64,000 bases of DNA from Myrica gale (lineage: Eukaryota > Streptophyta > Magnoliopsida > Fagales > Myricaceae): assembly GCA_963930655.1 (NCBI GenBank), contig OZ005607.1:10556874-10620873 (forward strand), given 5' to 3'. A model generated the notes under the pieces. The model had not been told where the DNA came from and searched no databases. It saw only the letters and a program-made list of their open reading frames with translations. Shown here in pieces: positions 1 to 11,846 of the stretch. Every line of letters begins with the position of its first letter. Position 1 is the first letter of the stretch. Made by a program: the position numbers and the translations under genes.

Positions 1-1763
1 TTCCTTCATGTCATCATTTTGATTACTCTTCTCCTGCCAGCCTCACTCCTTCTCCCACTTTTTTACCTGATACTATACAATCACTTCAATCTCCTTCTCC
101 TTACCTTCACCTCATTAACCTCCATTGAATCCACCTTCCTCTCTCGTGTATGTTACCTTGCCACCTTCACCACTAGTACCTAGTCCTCCACCTTTACCTC
201 TTCACAGGTCTACAAGACAAAAATCCACGCCTCAGTACCTGAGAGATTTCCACTGTCAGTAAGCTGTGTTTGCCAACCCATCTCCATCAGGTTCTGAGCT
301 GACTTGTTCCTTGTTAGGTAAATCTTTTCCCTTATATGCTCTATTTCTTACCATCATTTTTCTCCATAGTTTAAAGTATTTTCATCCATCATCTCTACTC
401 AAACTGAACCCACTTCTTACACCCAAGCTTCTAAGGATCCTGAATGGTGCAAGGCTATGGAATTAGAATTATTAGCCTTAGAAGCTAACCAGACTTATGA
501 GATTACAGATCTGCCACCTGGTAAACAAGCTATTGGTTGCCGATATGTGTATAGACTCAAATACAATTTAGACGGATCTTTGGAATGTCATAAGGCCCGG
601 TTAGTGGCTAAGGGCTACACTCAGCAATAAGGAATTGACTATCATGAGATTTTCTCTCCCATGGAGAAAGATGGTTATTTTCAAGTGTTTATTGTCTCTT
701 GCTGCAATCAAATGGTGGATTTTACAGCAATTTGATGTCAATAACGCCTTCTTGCATGGTTCTCCTCATCAAGTTTGCAAATTATTGAAGAGTTTATATG
801 GGCTTAAACAAGCCTCAAGACAATGGTATGTGAAGTTTTCTTCTACCCTTATTGCCTTCGGATTCACTCAGTCTAAGGTTGATTGCAACCTATTTACTAA
901 GTCTTCTGGTGATTCATTCTTGGCCTTACTAGTATACGTTGATGATGTGATCGTTGCTAGTAATTGTTCTACTGTCATTACATCTCTTAAGACTTTTCCC
1001 CATTCTCATTTTAAGATCAAAGACCTTGGCACTTTGCAGTATTTTCTTGGGATTAAGGTAGCCCGAACTACTGCAGGAATTCATCTTTCTTAGCGAAAGT
1101 ATGCTTCGGATGTCTTATTTGATTCTGGAACACTTGGCAGCAAACCACTCAAGCTTCCGATGGAACAAAATGTTCATCTCAGTGCCTCTTCTGGCACTCT
1201 CTTATTGGACCCCACTCCTTACCGTAGGCTCATTGGGAAGCATATTTTAAGTAATTTAAGTCATTTTATGGATTGCCGTCAGTGATCTCCATTCTTATTG
1301 TGATTCAGATTGGGGGGCTTGTCCGGATACTAGGCGATCAGTTACTAGCTAGTGCATCTTCTTAGGTTATTCTCTCATTTCTTGAAAGTCCAAGAAACAG
1401 TCAGTTGTGTCCCGCTCCTCAGCAGAGGCTGAGCATCTTCCCATGGTGACTACATGCACTGAGATTACTTGGATTTGTTACCTCTTGCAAGCTTTTCACT
1501 TTCCTCATCAGCATGCTACTCTGTACTGTGATAATCAGGCCACCCTTCATTTTGCTGTCAATCTGGTCTTCCACGAGTGCACAAAGCACATCGAGCTTGA
1601 TTTTCATCTCATCCTTGATCTCATTGTTGCAGGTCTTGTTGCCACTACTCACATTGATACTCATGCTCAGGTTGCTGATATTCTAACAAAAGCTCTTCCA
1701 GCCTATGTGATCTCTGGCTACCTCTCCAAGATGGGAATAGTTAATCTTTATTCTCCATCTTGA
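1..1763 (+). pseudogene. Ty1/copia pol remnant: reverse transcriptase and RNase H
   Basis: Decayed C-terminal half of a copia polyprotein, entering from the left window edge. About 424-630 encodes the RT start ([16 protein letters not shown], then [14 protein letters not shown] and [11 protein letters not shown]) and ends in a TAA. RT continues at 635-1093 with LYGLKQASRQWY, the catalytic box LLVYVDDVIVAS and IKDLGTLQYFLGI. A TAG at about 1091 and frame changes follow. RNase H reappears at 1407-1763 (SRSSAEAEH, LYCDNQATLH, KHIELDFH, ADILTKALP). The motifs and their order are diagnostic of copia pol. Multiple stops and frame changes show it is dead. GAG, protease and integrase would lie left of the window; the first 260 bases are too decayed to assign. 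Confidence 0.93.
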
Positions 1764-2030
1764 GGGAGGTATTACAGCATGTGGATTCATCATCCTATGC
1801 AAGATAACAGAGTATTTTGCTGATGTGGATTTTTGCTTAGTCAGCTGAACAGGCAGCTCGACTCTGTGTGTTGGCCTATGTTAGTTAGTTATGAGATTCT
1901 CTTCTTCTCTCTCTTGCTCTCGATGTACATAGGCATAGCATCTTGGCACGACTATTGATATTGCTCTGTAGTGGTTGTAAGGCATTTTTTTTAGATTTTA
2001 TAGTAGCTTCTTTCGTTTTTCATTCTTTGG
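1761..2030 (+). repeat. Probable polypurine tract and 3' LTR of the copia remnant
   Basis: Directly after the RNase H stop a purine run GAGGGAGGT (1762-1770) resembles a polypurine tract. The following sequence (TATTACAGCATGTGG onward) would be the 3' LTR. The 5' LTR is outside the window, so the right edge is a guess and no target duplication could be checked. Confidence 0.5.
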
Positions 2031-2039
2031 AAAGTGTAT

Positions 2040-2615
2040 ATATCGATAGCATTATGTATCTTGGAATTTAATATACAACAAAGAAGATTTTATCCTCAAT
2101 TCTTTGCGTCTGCTATCTCTCTCATTCTTCCTTTGGCTCTACGAAAACTTACACCTCATTTGGAATCTATGATTATCATTTATAATGAAATACTCCACAA
2201 GTTCTTTCATGGTCTACAAAGGAAGCCGAGTGACATCTATTGGCCTGATCGATTGTCTCCAGAGAACTTGTGCAATCACACATTGTGTGAACAAGTGGAG
2301 AGGAGTTTATGCACCTTCTGAACACAATGGACATGGGGCCCAATTAGCCAAATATGGGTCAATTGAATCAGCAAACATACCACGTATCATCAGAGCATTA
2401 GAGGCAACTTTCCACATCATTAACTTAAGCTGGTCCTGCATATCAAACTGCCATAGTTTTAGCCAAAGTCTTTGCCCATCCTCCATATTGGGAGGGCACC
2501 GATATCGTTGAATTAGTCCCACCACTAACTTGATAGAGAAACGACAACTAGGATCCAGTGCCCATATAATCTGGTCTATGCCATCTGGTCTTGGGGTAGG
2601 CATTTGGAGTATCAA
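2040..2615 (-). pseudogene. LINE (non-LTR retrotransposon) 3' coding fragment, zf-RVT domain
   Basis: The minus strand at 2615-2307 encodes a run typical of the zinc-binding region C-terminal to plant LINE reverse transcriptase. It shows W..DPSCRFSIKLVVGLI, LWLKLWQFDMQDQLKLMMWK, ALMIRGM and the pair CPLC. After an in-frame stop the same strand continues with HLFTQCVIAQVLWRQS, the conserved tail of that domain, before further stops. There is no upstream RT or endonuclease, so this is a 5'-truncated, decayed copy. Family assignment rests on motif pattern only. Confidence 0.8.
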
Positions 2616-2623
2616 AGTGGTTG

Positions 2624-2820
2624 TTGTGTTTGAGTGTTAAAATTTTAGGGTATTGGAATTAATAAAAAAGTTAAGAGATAGATTATTTGAATGAATTTTT
2701 TATATTTATTATAGTGAAAAGTAATGATTTGATAGGAATGAGAGATTATATTGTAATTATTTTATTATGTTAAAATTTTAGAAGGCTAAAATTTTGTGTA
2801 TTGAACGCAATCTCAAACAT
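2624..2820. repeat. MITE with AAAATTTTAG-type inverted ends
   Basis: About 195 bp, very AT-rich. The left end (TTGTGTTTGAGTGTTAAAAT) and right end (reverse complement starts TGTTTGAGATTGCG) are imperfect inverted repeats, and both contain AAAATTTTAG. The same sequence in the opposite orientation lies at 46585-46790, including an inner TAGTGAAAAGTAATGATTTG-like core. It carries no coding sequence. Superfamily is uncertain; a Tourist/Harbinger-like MITE is possible. Confidence 0.55.
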
Positions 2821-2980
2821 CATCAAAATGATTTCTGACCAGCATTGTGTCCCATACACTTGATTTGAGGTCCACCAAATCTGTCACCATTTGAACCACA
2901 CTCTTGTACGCAATAACGCTAATAATCTTGAGGGAAAAGAGTATAATTGAATCGAAAAATATGATATTTAATGATGCAAA

Positions 2981-4007
2981 GGTATCATAGAGCTGATGAA
3001 GTTGCATTGCTATTTGTATTATAATTTTCTTTTTAGAAAAGAAATATCATAAAGTTCTTAATTAAAAAATCTTAATCTATGACTATATATTAAGATACGA
3101 AATTTATCTTAGCAAACGCCTAAACATGTTTAGTGTTCTATTGAGCAACAGTTAGATCAATTGCATGTTACAGTCATGGTGGACGAGAAGGAAGCAAGAC
3201 GATTCCCCATCCAAAACGTGCGGGGATTTGTGGGGAACGCGGTGGCAATCTATTCCAAGGGCCTTTTTGCATCCTGTTCTATTTGTCTAGTATACCAACT
3301 AAATTAAGCAGAAAGCTCGAAGGGTGGAAAGACATCCCAAAGGCGGTAAAGTAGCAAAAAGCACACGGTGGAAATTAATAAGTACTTAATTTTTATCTCC
3401 AGAACATGACTTAAAAAGGAAGAAGCACTATAAGTATAAACTATATTTTTTACGACAAATACTTTTAGCAGCGTTTCTCGTAAAAAAGACCCTGCTAAAA
3501 GCCCATTTCCTGACGTTTTATTCAGCGTTTTTTCAAAAGCGCTGTTACATCACCATTTTTTGGCAGCGTTTTTAAGTAACTGCCACTAAAAGTCCTACAC
3601 TTATTGCGGCACTTTTCAAAATAAACCCGTCTATAAACCTATATCTTTCACTGGTGTATTTAAACAAACGCCGGTATAAACAGCCCTCTTGATCGCGTTA
3701 GCGCTTTTTAAAGAATGGCACTAAAACATAAAAGTTTTGCAACAGTGGAGCAAAAAAACGCACCTAAATGTATAGGCTACTGTGTCTTTTAGCGTTTGTG
3801 AAAAAAGTGCGGCTAAAAATTGCCTTTACAAGCGTTTGTAACGAGGCGGCTAAAAAGATCTCTATTAAATGTTAGTTTTTTTAAGCGTACTCAAATGACA
3901 TAAGCCCTTGTATGAAAAAATGTTCTAGCACCCCCCCCCCCCCACCCCCAATTATGTGAAACTCTATTTCCCACCTTCACAACATAAACAAAATGGTCAT
4001 CATAATC
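2981..4007. repeat. Duplicated host segment, block X, left copy (X0)
   Basis: This stretch matches 34068-35009 collinearly. Examples are the shared GTATCATAGAGCTG, AGATACGAAATTTATCTTA, GGTGGACGAGAAGGA and AAAATGGTCATCATAATC. The similarity stops at 4007, where a large insertion starts, and resumes at 31172-31285. No convincing gene is seen. A 14-base poly-C run lies near 3930-3943. A third partial copy is at 36190-36323. Confidence 0.85.
3440..3892. mobile_element. Degenerate CACTA-like non-autonomous element in X0
   Basis: The segment is filled with AGCGTTTTT, GCGGCTAAAA and GCGCTGTTA-type words, the same vocabulary as the CACTA subterminal arrays at 6043-7262 and 28258-29820. The equivalent position in X1 (34701-34894) holds a shorter derivative that keeps a GTAGTG end. 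Both copies share AAATGTATAGGCTA, so this insertion predates the X duplication. Ends here are too eroded to fix precisely. Confidence 0.6.
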
Positions 4008-4735
4008 TGTTACGTCTCGTGTTGGTACTTACCCCATTGACTCGCGTATAGTAATCGCATGTACAAAATTCGGAGATTACCGCACGATAAAAGCTCTTAG
4101 TATTGCTTAAATGCCCTTGAATTTACTTAGCGGAATACTTGATTAAAAAGGTTACTAGTTGAAAGGAATGTCATAAGTCGGTTTAAAAAGTTGAACAAAG
4201 AAAGAGAAATAACACAAAATATTAAAATCAATATTTTTGCACTTTACAAAGGAAAACCGTAGTCGGTTACCGACTAAAACGAAAGGGGCAAAATCGTAAC
4301 AAGTAACGTATGTAATAATATGCACTTAATTAGGAACATTCTAATTAACGAATTAGGTTGAAAATTGATTGGTGTCATAAAAAGATTAAAACGTAGTTAA
4401 AGGAAATAAATAAAGCTTGTAGCAAGAAATCAACATAGAGAAATACACATTTTCCTTTAAACAAACACGGTTTGGTACAAAAGGGTCATTCGGAAGGATT
4501 ACAAAAGAATAGGCTCTAGTTATACAAAAATGTGAGCTTCTTATAATCCACCTAGCCTATACAACCGCATTTCAAAGGATCAAAAACAGTTTTGAAAAAC
4601 TGACATCAAAAGATGATAAAAGAAACAACGAAATGGGGGGTACAAAACAGACCCTGCATCGAGAATCTCTTCATCCTTGAATTAATCCAGCATCTTGTTT
4701 AACAATAAACAAGTAAATACAAACAAACATAAAAT

Positions 4736-5860
4736 GGGTGAGTCCAATTGACTCAGTAAGGGAGGAATAGGGGACAAACCATGCAGCGATATAAAACAGA
4801 AGTAACAGAATTTCCAAAAATCAATCATAGAGCCATATTCATCATAAACCAATATATACGGCATGAGCGATGCAATACAGAATGAATGCATCATTTTCTC
4901 GTTCATTTCACTTTCTTTCTTTCATTTTTCGGTCCGGTAGAGATGTCCTTTCTTCGCTCTATTTAACTCCCAAAGTCCGGGTTATGCATCTCTCCTCTCC
5001 TCTGGGACTGTCCCGTGCCCTGGCACCAGGACCCGTTTAGGCATAATTGTTCCATCGCATAGGGATACCAACCACTATCCTCTCAGTGATGGTTTGCACT
5101 ATCCCACTGTGAACAGTACTGTCACCCGATCTCATGACCACCTCTAGGTATGAGTTTCATTTTGGTCATTTCGGTCAACAATATCCCCATACCCATGATA
5201 TGTTGATGCAGCATGCTTTATCATATGCATCATCAATAACCAAATCACCAAAAGAGATCAATGGAATGTAGAATAAAATATTATCGTCCATAATGTTTAA
5301 ACAATTAAAAGAGAAATCTTAGAATTTCTATACTCTACGTTCTAAAACTTGAACTTGTGTCACTAAGTATACTTTTAAGTGGCTTTTTACAGCTTACAAA
5401 AATACTAAACTAATTTCGTAAGCCACATGTAGTCAATCAATTTCAAATCCTAAGTAGTTAATCAATTTGAAATTCAAATTGACTACGATGGAACATGTCA
5501 CCACTGAGAGGATAGTGATTGGTATCCTTATGCGATGGAACAATTATGTCTAACCGAGTCCTGGTGCCGGGGCACGGGACAGTCCTAGAGTAGAGGGGGA
5601 TGCACAACCTAGACTCTGGGGTTAAACAGAACGAAGAAAGGACACATCTACCGGACCAAAAAAATAAATAAAGAAAGTGAAATGACCGGGAAAAAGATGC
5701 ATTCATTCTGCATTGCATCGCTCATATCATATATATTGGTTTATGATGAATATTGCTCTGTGATTGATTTTCCAAACTTTTGTTACTTCTATTTTATATT
5801 GTTGCATGGTTTGTCCCATTATTCCTCCCTTACTAAGTCAATAGGACTCCTTCTTTATGT
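4736..5860. repeat. Large inverted repeat, centre of the head-to-head arms
   Basis: 4736-5110 and 5475-5860 are reverse complements at roughly 80-85 % by eye, separated by about 360 bp. Shared words include ACTATCCTCTCAGTG against CACTGAGAGGATAGT, TTCCATCGCATA against TATGCGATGGAA, and CATAAACCAATATAT against ATATTGGTTTATG. Open frames inside it are not genes: they appear on both arms in opposite orientation. Confidence 0.9.
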
Positions 5861-6042
5861 GTTATTTATTTTGTATGTACCGCTGTGGACGTTGAGCCTG
5901 TCAGATGAGGACATTTTTTAGCGAGCAAATTCCTGAGATAGATCTCCTGAGATAGATCCTTATATCTTAGTCGTGAAGATCTGGACCTACGTGACCAATA
6001 CCCTTGAGGTATATGTAGGGTACGAGCACTACAAAAAAAAAG

Positions 6043-7262
6043 AGGATACAACAGCGGTTGCAAAACCGCTGGCAAAAGTCCAATAAACGCCGCTAAACTT
6101 TTACCAACGGTTTTTTACCGGCGTTTTTCGACCGCTGTCATTGCCCGTCGACGAATGTCTTCAACAGCGTTTTTAAAAAACGCTGGAGATTCTCTACCCT
6201 ATAACAGCGGTCGCTTAGCGGCGTTTTTCAACCGCTGGTAATTCCCTAACTTAAAACAGCGTTTTTTTAGCGGCGTTTTAAAAAGCGCTGGCGTTTCCTC
6301 GCTTATAGCAGCGGTTCTTTAGCAGCGGTTTTAAAAATGCTGGCGTTTCTCCTGATGTACAACAACGGTTTTTTAGCGGCGTTTAAAAAAAGCGTTGGCG
6401 TTTCACGGATTACAGCAGCGATTTTGTAGCAGCGTTTGTAAAAAACGCGCGTTTCTCTTTATTTACAACAGCGGTTTTTTAGCGACGTTTTAAAAAAGCG
6501 CTGGCGTTTCCCCGATTATAGCAGCGGTTGTTTTAGTGGCGTTTGTAAAAAATGCTGGCGTTTCTCCTTATTTACAACAGCGGTTTTTTAGCGGCGTTTA
6601 AAAAAGCGCTGGCGTTTCCCCGATTATAGCAACGGTTGTTTTAGCGGCGTTTGTAAAAACGCTAGCGTTTCTCCTGATTTACAACAACGGTTTTTTAGCG
6701 GTGTTTAAAAAAGCGCTGGCGTTTCCCCGATTAATAGCAGCGGTTGTTTTAGCGGCGTTTGTAAAAAACACTATCGTTTCTCCTGATTTACAACAACGGT
6801 TTTTTAGCGGCATTTTAAAAAACGCTGACGTTTCCCCGATTATAGCAGCAGTTGTTTTAGCGGCGTTTGTAAAAACGCTAGAGTTTCTCCTGATTTACAA
6901 CATCGATTTTTTAGCGGCGTTTAAAAAAACATTGACATTTCCCCAATTATAACAACGGTTGTTTTAGCGGCGTTTGTAAAAACGCTGACATTTCTTTGAA
7001 TTTACTAATGATTTTATAACAATGTTTTGAAAACCGCTGGTATTTCCTCTACTTTTACGAGAGATTTAATAGCTGCATTTTTAAGAAACGCTAACATTTC
7101 TCCGACTTGCCACAATACTTTTTTAACAAACAACGTTTTTATGAACGCTGGTAATTTCTAACTTACAACAACAATCAACAGCATTGTAAAGAACGCTTGT
7201 TATTCTCCTACTTATAACTACGGTTTTTTAAGGGCATTTGTCCAAAACGCAGCAAAAAAACG
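6043..7262. repeat. Left subterminal repeat array of the CACTA
   Basis: Short motifs such as AACAGCGGTTTTTTAGCGGC, GCGCTGGCGTTTC and their reverse complements alternate throughout. From about 6350 to 6990 they form a tandem array with a period near 109 bp, each unit starting around TTTACAACAGCGG and including CCCCGATTATAGCAGCGG. In characterised En/Spm elements subterminal repeats bind TNPA; that role here is inference. Open frames across it are repeat artefacts. Confidence 0.9.
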
Positions 7263-8037
7263 TTGTTGTAAATCTTTGCTAAGTAGTAATAAATAAATTA
7301 TTACTACAAATAAAATTATAAACAAATATTCTCAAATGAAAGTTTTAAAAAAATGTATTAATTTATATTAAATATACTTATATACAAACAATATAAAATA
7401 TAGTAAAATACATGCCAACAATACAAATTAATTTGTCCATGCTTCATTGTTGTAGTCGGTAATGCATCGTACCCATCTTCGCCTGCAAAAAAATAAGTAA
7501 ATAAATAAGCCTTGAAATAATCAAGGAAATGACCCAAAACTTGATTCTGTATGAGATTTTAATAAACAAATTAAAGAATTCCATTCACTTTTCTCTCTTT
7601 CTGGAGAATAACTCCTGTACAACATTATACTTTCATCTATCAAGTTTTAGTATGACCAACTTTAAAAATCAGCAAATGACCCAAAACTCTGTCGAGCAAA
7701 CCGATTAAGTTGAATGACTAGCAAGCTAAAAAGATTGAACACATACTGGGAAGGCCTTGAACCATTCTATTCGTAAACCTCTCCCCTTATAACGTCTTTT
7801 TCTGATCTTCAATACCTATAAGGCCTCTCTGCTTGTTACTCCCTCACTAGGACTAAGTGGCTTAAATTCCCAAACCTGTGGCTAGTTGGAAGCAAAATTT
7901 GCTATTTATACTTGTTGATTATGATGATGACTCATGCTCTATGGCTAAATGCCATATAAATACAAAACTGCAGAAATTTCAAAATAGCCCTCACCTAATT
8001 GGTAATGTTAGCTATGAAAAGAGTATCTTACTCTTAC
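7263..8037. other. CACTA interior without a recognisable gene
   Basis: AT-rich sequence between the left array and the galacturonokinase exons. On the minus strand the stretch from about 7800 to 7755 has an exon-like appearance ending at CCCAG/TATG, and a TTGCAG acceptor precedes a short frame near 7490-7440. Neither could be matched to the next galacturonokinase exons, so they are not called. Confidence 0.4.
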
Positions 8038-8411
8038 CTGAGTGTTACCAGAAGGAATAAACCCCAAAAGAATTCCCTTATCAATTGTCATAGCTGTAAC
8101 AGTCCCACCCTGTAAATAGAGAAGTCAAATAAAGATTAGAACTTAATAGAAGTTATAATTATTGAACTCAACGAAAAGATTAGCGACTCAAAAAATGAGA
8201 AAGTGAAAATGCAGTCTATTAACGGTGATAGAACGTCCTAAAGCCACACCACTGAGATGAATTATTGATTTCACAAGCATAAATCATCAAAGCTAACCTG
8301 ATGATCAATGTGAGCTCCCAATGGACAAATCCGATAAGGAGAGACTACAACTTGAACTTCCTCAATACCTGTCCCAGCCATTTCTGAAACAATCTTTCTG
8401 ATTTCATTTAA
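8038..8411 (-). pseudogene. GALAK: Galacturonokinase gene fragment (two exons) captured by the CACTA
   Basis: Two minus-strand exons with proper splice borders. The first (8411-8298, 38 codons, after TGCAG and before GTTAGC) contains EVQVVVSPYRICPLGAHIDH. The second (8109-8038, 24 codons, after TTTACAG and before GTAAGAG) contains GGTVTAMTIDKGILLGF and ends SGNTQ. Joined in phase they match the N-terminal region of plant galacturonokinase, a GHMP-family kinase that phosphorylates galacturonic acid at C1 when pectin-derived sugar is salvaged. The PYRICPLGAHIDH segment is the family's substrate-binding N-terminal motif. The ATP-binding loop (GSGLSSSA in the family) and everything C-terminal are absent, so the fragment cannot encode the enzyme. 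A possible upstream exon with a GT donor ends near 9243 but contains an in-frame stop. Both exons are open, suggesting fairly recent capture or retained splicing. Confidence 0.85.
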
Positions 8412-9515
8412 CTGCAGCACATAAAATAGTCATAATAAACCCAAATGGCATAACAAAAAATCAGCAGCAAGAGGCCAAATACAAATGTGTGTAGGCAGAT
8501 AAGAAATAACAATAATAAAGGGAGATGCAACAAATCCAAGTGAAAGGCAAACCAACATCATCGAATTTGAACCCGCACTGAAGAGTTTTAAAAATCCCTG
8601 TTTGGTTAACATTTTGAAAGTACTTTTCATGCTTTCAAGACCCAATGCCAATGTAATTCTTGCTTTGAATGGGAGTTAAACGCCAAACAAATACCCACAT
8701 ACACATCAACTTCAGATTAGCTTTACAAGTTAAAAGCATGTCAAGAATTTGATAATAGTATTCTAAAGTGCGTCATGCCTATTAAGGGCTATCTCGGCAG
8801 TGGTTTCCAAGTCCAACATAAACATCAACAATTTGAAAACCAGATGCGAAAGTAGATGGAACACTGGAATGGTTTCACCTAACTGAAAAACAAGATGTAT
8901 CTCTAGACATAAATGGAAAACCAACTTACAAATCAGTATCAGAAAGATTTGAACAAGCAAGAGTAATATAGCATTCTAACAGTGAAAGGAAACAAAGCAA
9001 GAAGATCAACTAAAACTTCACATCACGCAATAGTGCTTTTAACTAAACAATTAGGTAATAGAGTACTAGCTAGGAGAGGCCCAAACCAAGTCAATACAAA
9101 GAGACATGGAAAAGATTTCCAATTCCTGTTAGTTTTATTATGCAAATCATGGACAATATGGGTTTTGAGGATTTAGGGTTTTAGGGGAAAATACAGAATA
9201 TAAATTAGTTAATTTTTCTTTATGAGAAATGTGATAGAATTACCTGCAAGGACAAGTACACAGAAGAACAGTCGTTCTTTGAGTTGCTTCACGTTGTCGT
9301 GGTCATCGTCCGCGTCGCTCTAAGTCATAGCTGGCTGTTGTTGTGGCACGTTTTGGGCAAAAAAAGAAAACAGAGGAAGAAAAATTAGAGGAAAATGTAC
9401 AGAGAATGAGTTGAAGAAGAAACTGGATGATTAGATTTGGGATAACTGAAGATGGTTTTTACATAGGAGTCGGGAGAGAAGAGAGAAGAGAGAATGAAAT
9501 AAATTTCTAAAGGAA
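8412..9515. other. Non-coding flank of the captured exons
   Basis: On the minus strand this lies upstream of the galacturonokinase exons and may be that gene's first intron and 5' region. A candidate exon at roughly 9330-9243 (minus) ends with CTTGCAG/GTAATTC, but its frame carries a TAG just after its first ATG. The remainder is AT-rich with no supported gene. Confidence 0.35.
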
Positions 9516-9816
9516 GCGGGAGAGAAAATTTTATGCACTGGCAGTGAAAAGCGGGAGACCTTTTTCAAGGTTCATAAAAGGTATGGAATTAAAAAGCGAT
9601 TATCGCGGGGCCTTTCGCGGGAGACGCGCGCGACACGCTGAAATTTCCAGTGCCTTGCGCGCCCTTCTTTCGAAATGAAGCGGGAGAGAAAATTTTATGC
9701 ATTGACAGTGAAAGCGGGAGACCTTTTTCAAGGGTCATCACAGGCTATGGAATTAAAAGCGCGGCGCGCGGCGCGCGCGGCCTTTCGCGGGAGACGCGCG
9801 CGACACGCTGAAATTG
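9516..9816. repeat. GC-rich tandem duplication inside the CACTA
   Basis: Two copies of a segment of about 140-155 bp. Each starts with AAGCGGGAGAGAAAATTTTA (about 9517 and 9677) and ends with GACGCGCGCGACACGCTGAA (about 9621-9640 and 9792-9811). The second copy has an expanded GCGCGGCGCGCG run. It is strongly CpG-rich in an AT-rich element. Open frames across it are not credible genes. Confidence 0.8.
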
Positions 9817-10089
9817 GCGCTGGTATTTATATTTTTTTCAATCAAGTTAAGAAATGCCGTGCATATAGATAACGACGTTAACTTCACTTTGTTTGGTTTT
9901 TTTTCTAAGTGCGTTAACATCACATACGTGGCTGTACTCTCTTTTTCTTTTCTTATTTTCAAGATACGTGGCCGTCCATTCGTCCTACATGTTGCTCAAA
10001 GACAAAATACACACGTCAAACTTTTGAGAAACAGACGGAGAAAGCTGCCAAGTAAATCGAACGAAGAACGTCCTCCCAAAGCACTGGAT

Positions 10090-11098
10090 TGACAGTGCTC
10101 ACTGTAATGGGCTGGTGGGTTGTTAACTTTTTGAACGAGTTTTTTTATGTAGTATGTGACGTGCGGGTGTAACTTTTCTTACAATTTTTTTTTTAAATGT
10201 AGGTTTTAAAATTTTATTTTTGAGACGTATTTATCAGCGTTTGACTCGGAAAACTATTGGTAATGTACGGATGCTTCAAAAGTTTCATTTATTCGATCAA
10301 ATAGCCGTCTATGTCCTGAAGCACTCCTATATGTTCCAACTCATTTTTATATTTATTTGTTGCAAGGATTCCTAGCGGAAGAGATGCCTCGCACAAAAAT
10401 TATTCGGTGCATAAAGCCATTGATTTTTTAAGATACACGGCGAAGCACTTTTCTTTTATGTTTTCTTCGCCTGTGTTTGCTTGTGAGGGTCTGCAGGCCT
10501 GTCTGTTCAGAGCACTTACCTTTAATAAACCATCATCACCGCGAGAGTGACAGTTAGAATGACTACTAAAGCTGTCTACCTTTTTTCTGATTCACTCCCC
10601 ATTTCTTTACGGCCTAGGCATGGAGATTTGGGCTATTTTGACTGAATTGTCCGAGGCACTGTTAGTTCAACCCACGTGCTGGACCGACATGACGTCTTGA
10701 CGTCATTCGTATTAAATTGAGCTGAAAAAGGGACAAATGAAAGTTAACTTCGTTTACGAAACAGAACCAAGTGACTGCTCAGGCCAAACGTGTGTTTTAG
10801 TTCGAATCTGACGAAAAAAAAAGCAAACCCAGCCCTGAAACGAGACCAATTGCCCACACCCGCATTTCAAACATGACTAAAGATTAAAAATAAAAAAATA
10901 ACAAAAATAACATGACTAAAGATATTGTCAAGGGTATATAGTGTTTAATATACGTGTGTTGAGTATCTATTCCGTCTCACTCCGTCTTTTTTTTTTTTTC
11001 TGCAGTCGTTTCGTCAAAATCACATACGCATTGCTGAGAAATGACAGAGTAAAAGATCAACGTAGATAATGTAATTAATGAATAAATAAAATACATCT
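10090..11098. other. CACTA interior between GC-rich repeat and virus
   Basis: About 1 kb with no recognisable gene, RNA or repeat array. It ends at TAACGATATATTTATATTAT (from 11099), a sequence that recurs at 19391 on the far side of the virus. Confidence 0.5.
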
Positions 11099-11200
11099 AA
11101 CGATATATTTATATTATTATATTATATATTTATATTATTATATTATATTATAATAATATATTTATATTATTATATTATATTATAAAATAATATATTTATA
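11099..11200. repeat. TA-rich left border of the virus insertion
   Basis: Repeated ATTATATTATATTTATATTATT words over about 100 bp. Its first 22 bases recur at 19391-19412, so the ancestral target can be read as one copy of that sequence. TA-rich borders are known from integrated florendoviruses; the mechanism here is inference. Confidence 0.8.
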
Positions 11201-11846
11201 TACCAAGAGAGAATGACGACTGACCAGGGTGCTTACTTTGAAAGGGCGGAAGCGGTGATTAGAGAGAGAGTGGTGGAGACGAGCCATAGAGACATAAAGG
11301 AAATGCGGAAGCAGAAAAGAAAAGGAAGAACAGCAGATATAAATAAATGAAAATTAACTTAGCAGAAAATAACTAAACCAGCCATGAAGGCGGTAATGCA
11401 TGAGTGCAGAAACTTAGAACCGACCAATCTGGCGGTATGTATGAATGTATGAAACTGAAACTTAAAACCGTCCAATCTGGCGGTATGCATGTTTGCAGAT
11501 ATTAAAGAAAGAAGAACAACGATATACTTGGTAACTGATTTACTTGATAATCAAGGAAAGAAACAAGTTACTTCGTTACATGACTTACACAGAACTATCA
11601 AGAAAGAAGACATAGTTTCTAACTTTGGATAGACTCGTAAGGGAGGCTAGAAAGACTTGAGAGAGAGAGAGAGAGCAGAATCGAAAACGAAGTTCGAGTT
11701 CTGGTTACAAATGACTTGAGCTACGATATTTAAAGACAGATGAGAGCCACTGTGTATTCACGCGGATCCTGTGTAGTCACGCGTGTTGTTACTGTGGATG
11801 AACAGTGACCTGTCGGCTGCTTTTACAGCTGGTGAATAGTAAAAAA

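Noticed and set aside
4682-5921. Related open frames 4682-4906 (minus) and 5682-5921 (plus)
   Set aside because: They are the two arms of an inverted repeat; the shared peptide reflects repeat identity, not a gene pair.
6701-6952. Open frame with repeated AAVVLAAFVK segments
   Set aside because: It lies wholly in the CACTA tandem subterminal array; the repeating peptide is the DNA repeat translated.
6043-7262. Possible CRISPR-like or satellite array
   Set aside because: Units vary, alternate in orientation and sit directly inside CACTA ends with a target duplication; this is a transposon subterminal array in a plant genome.
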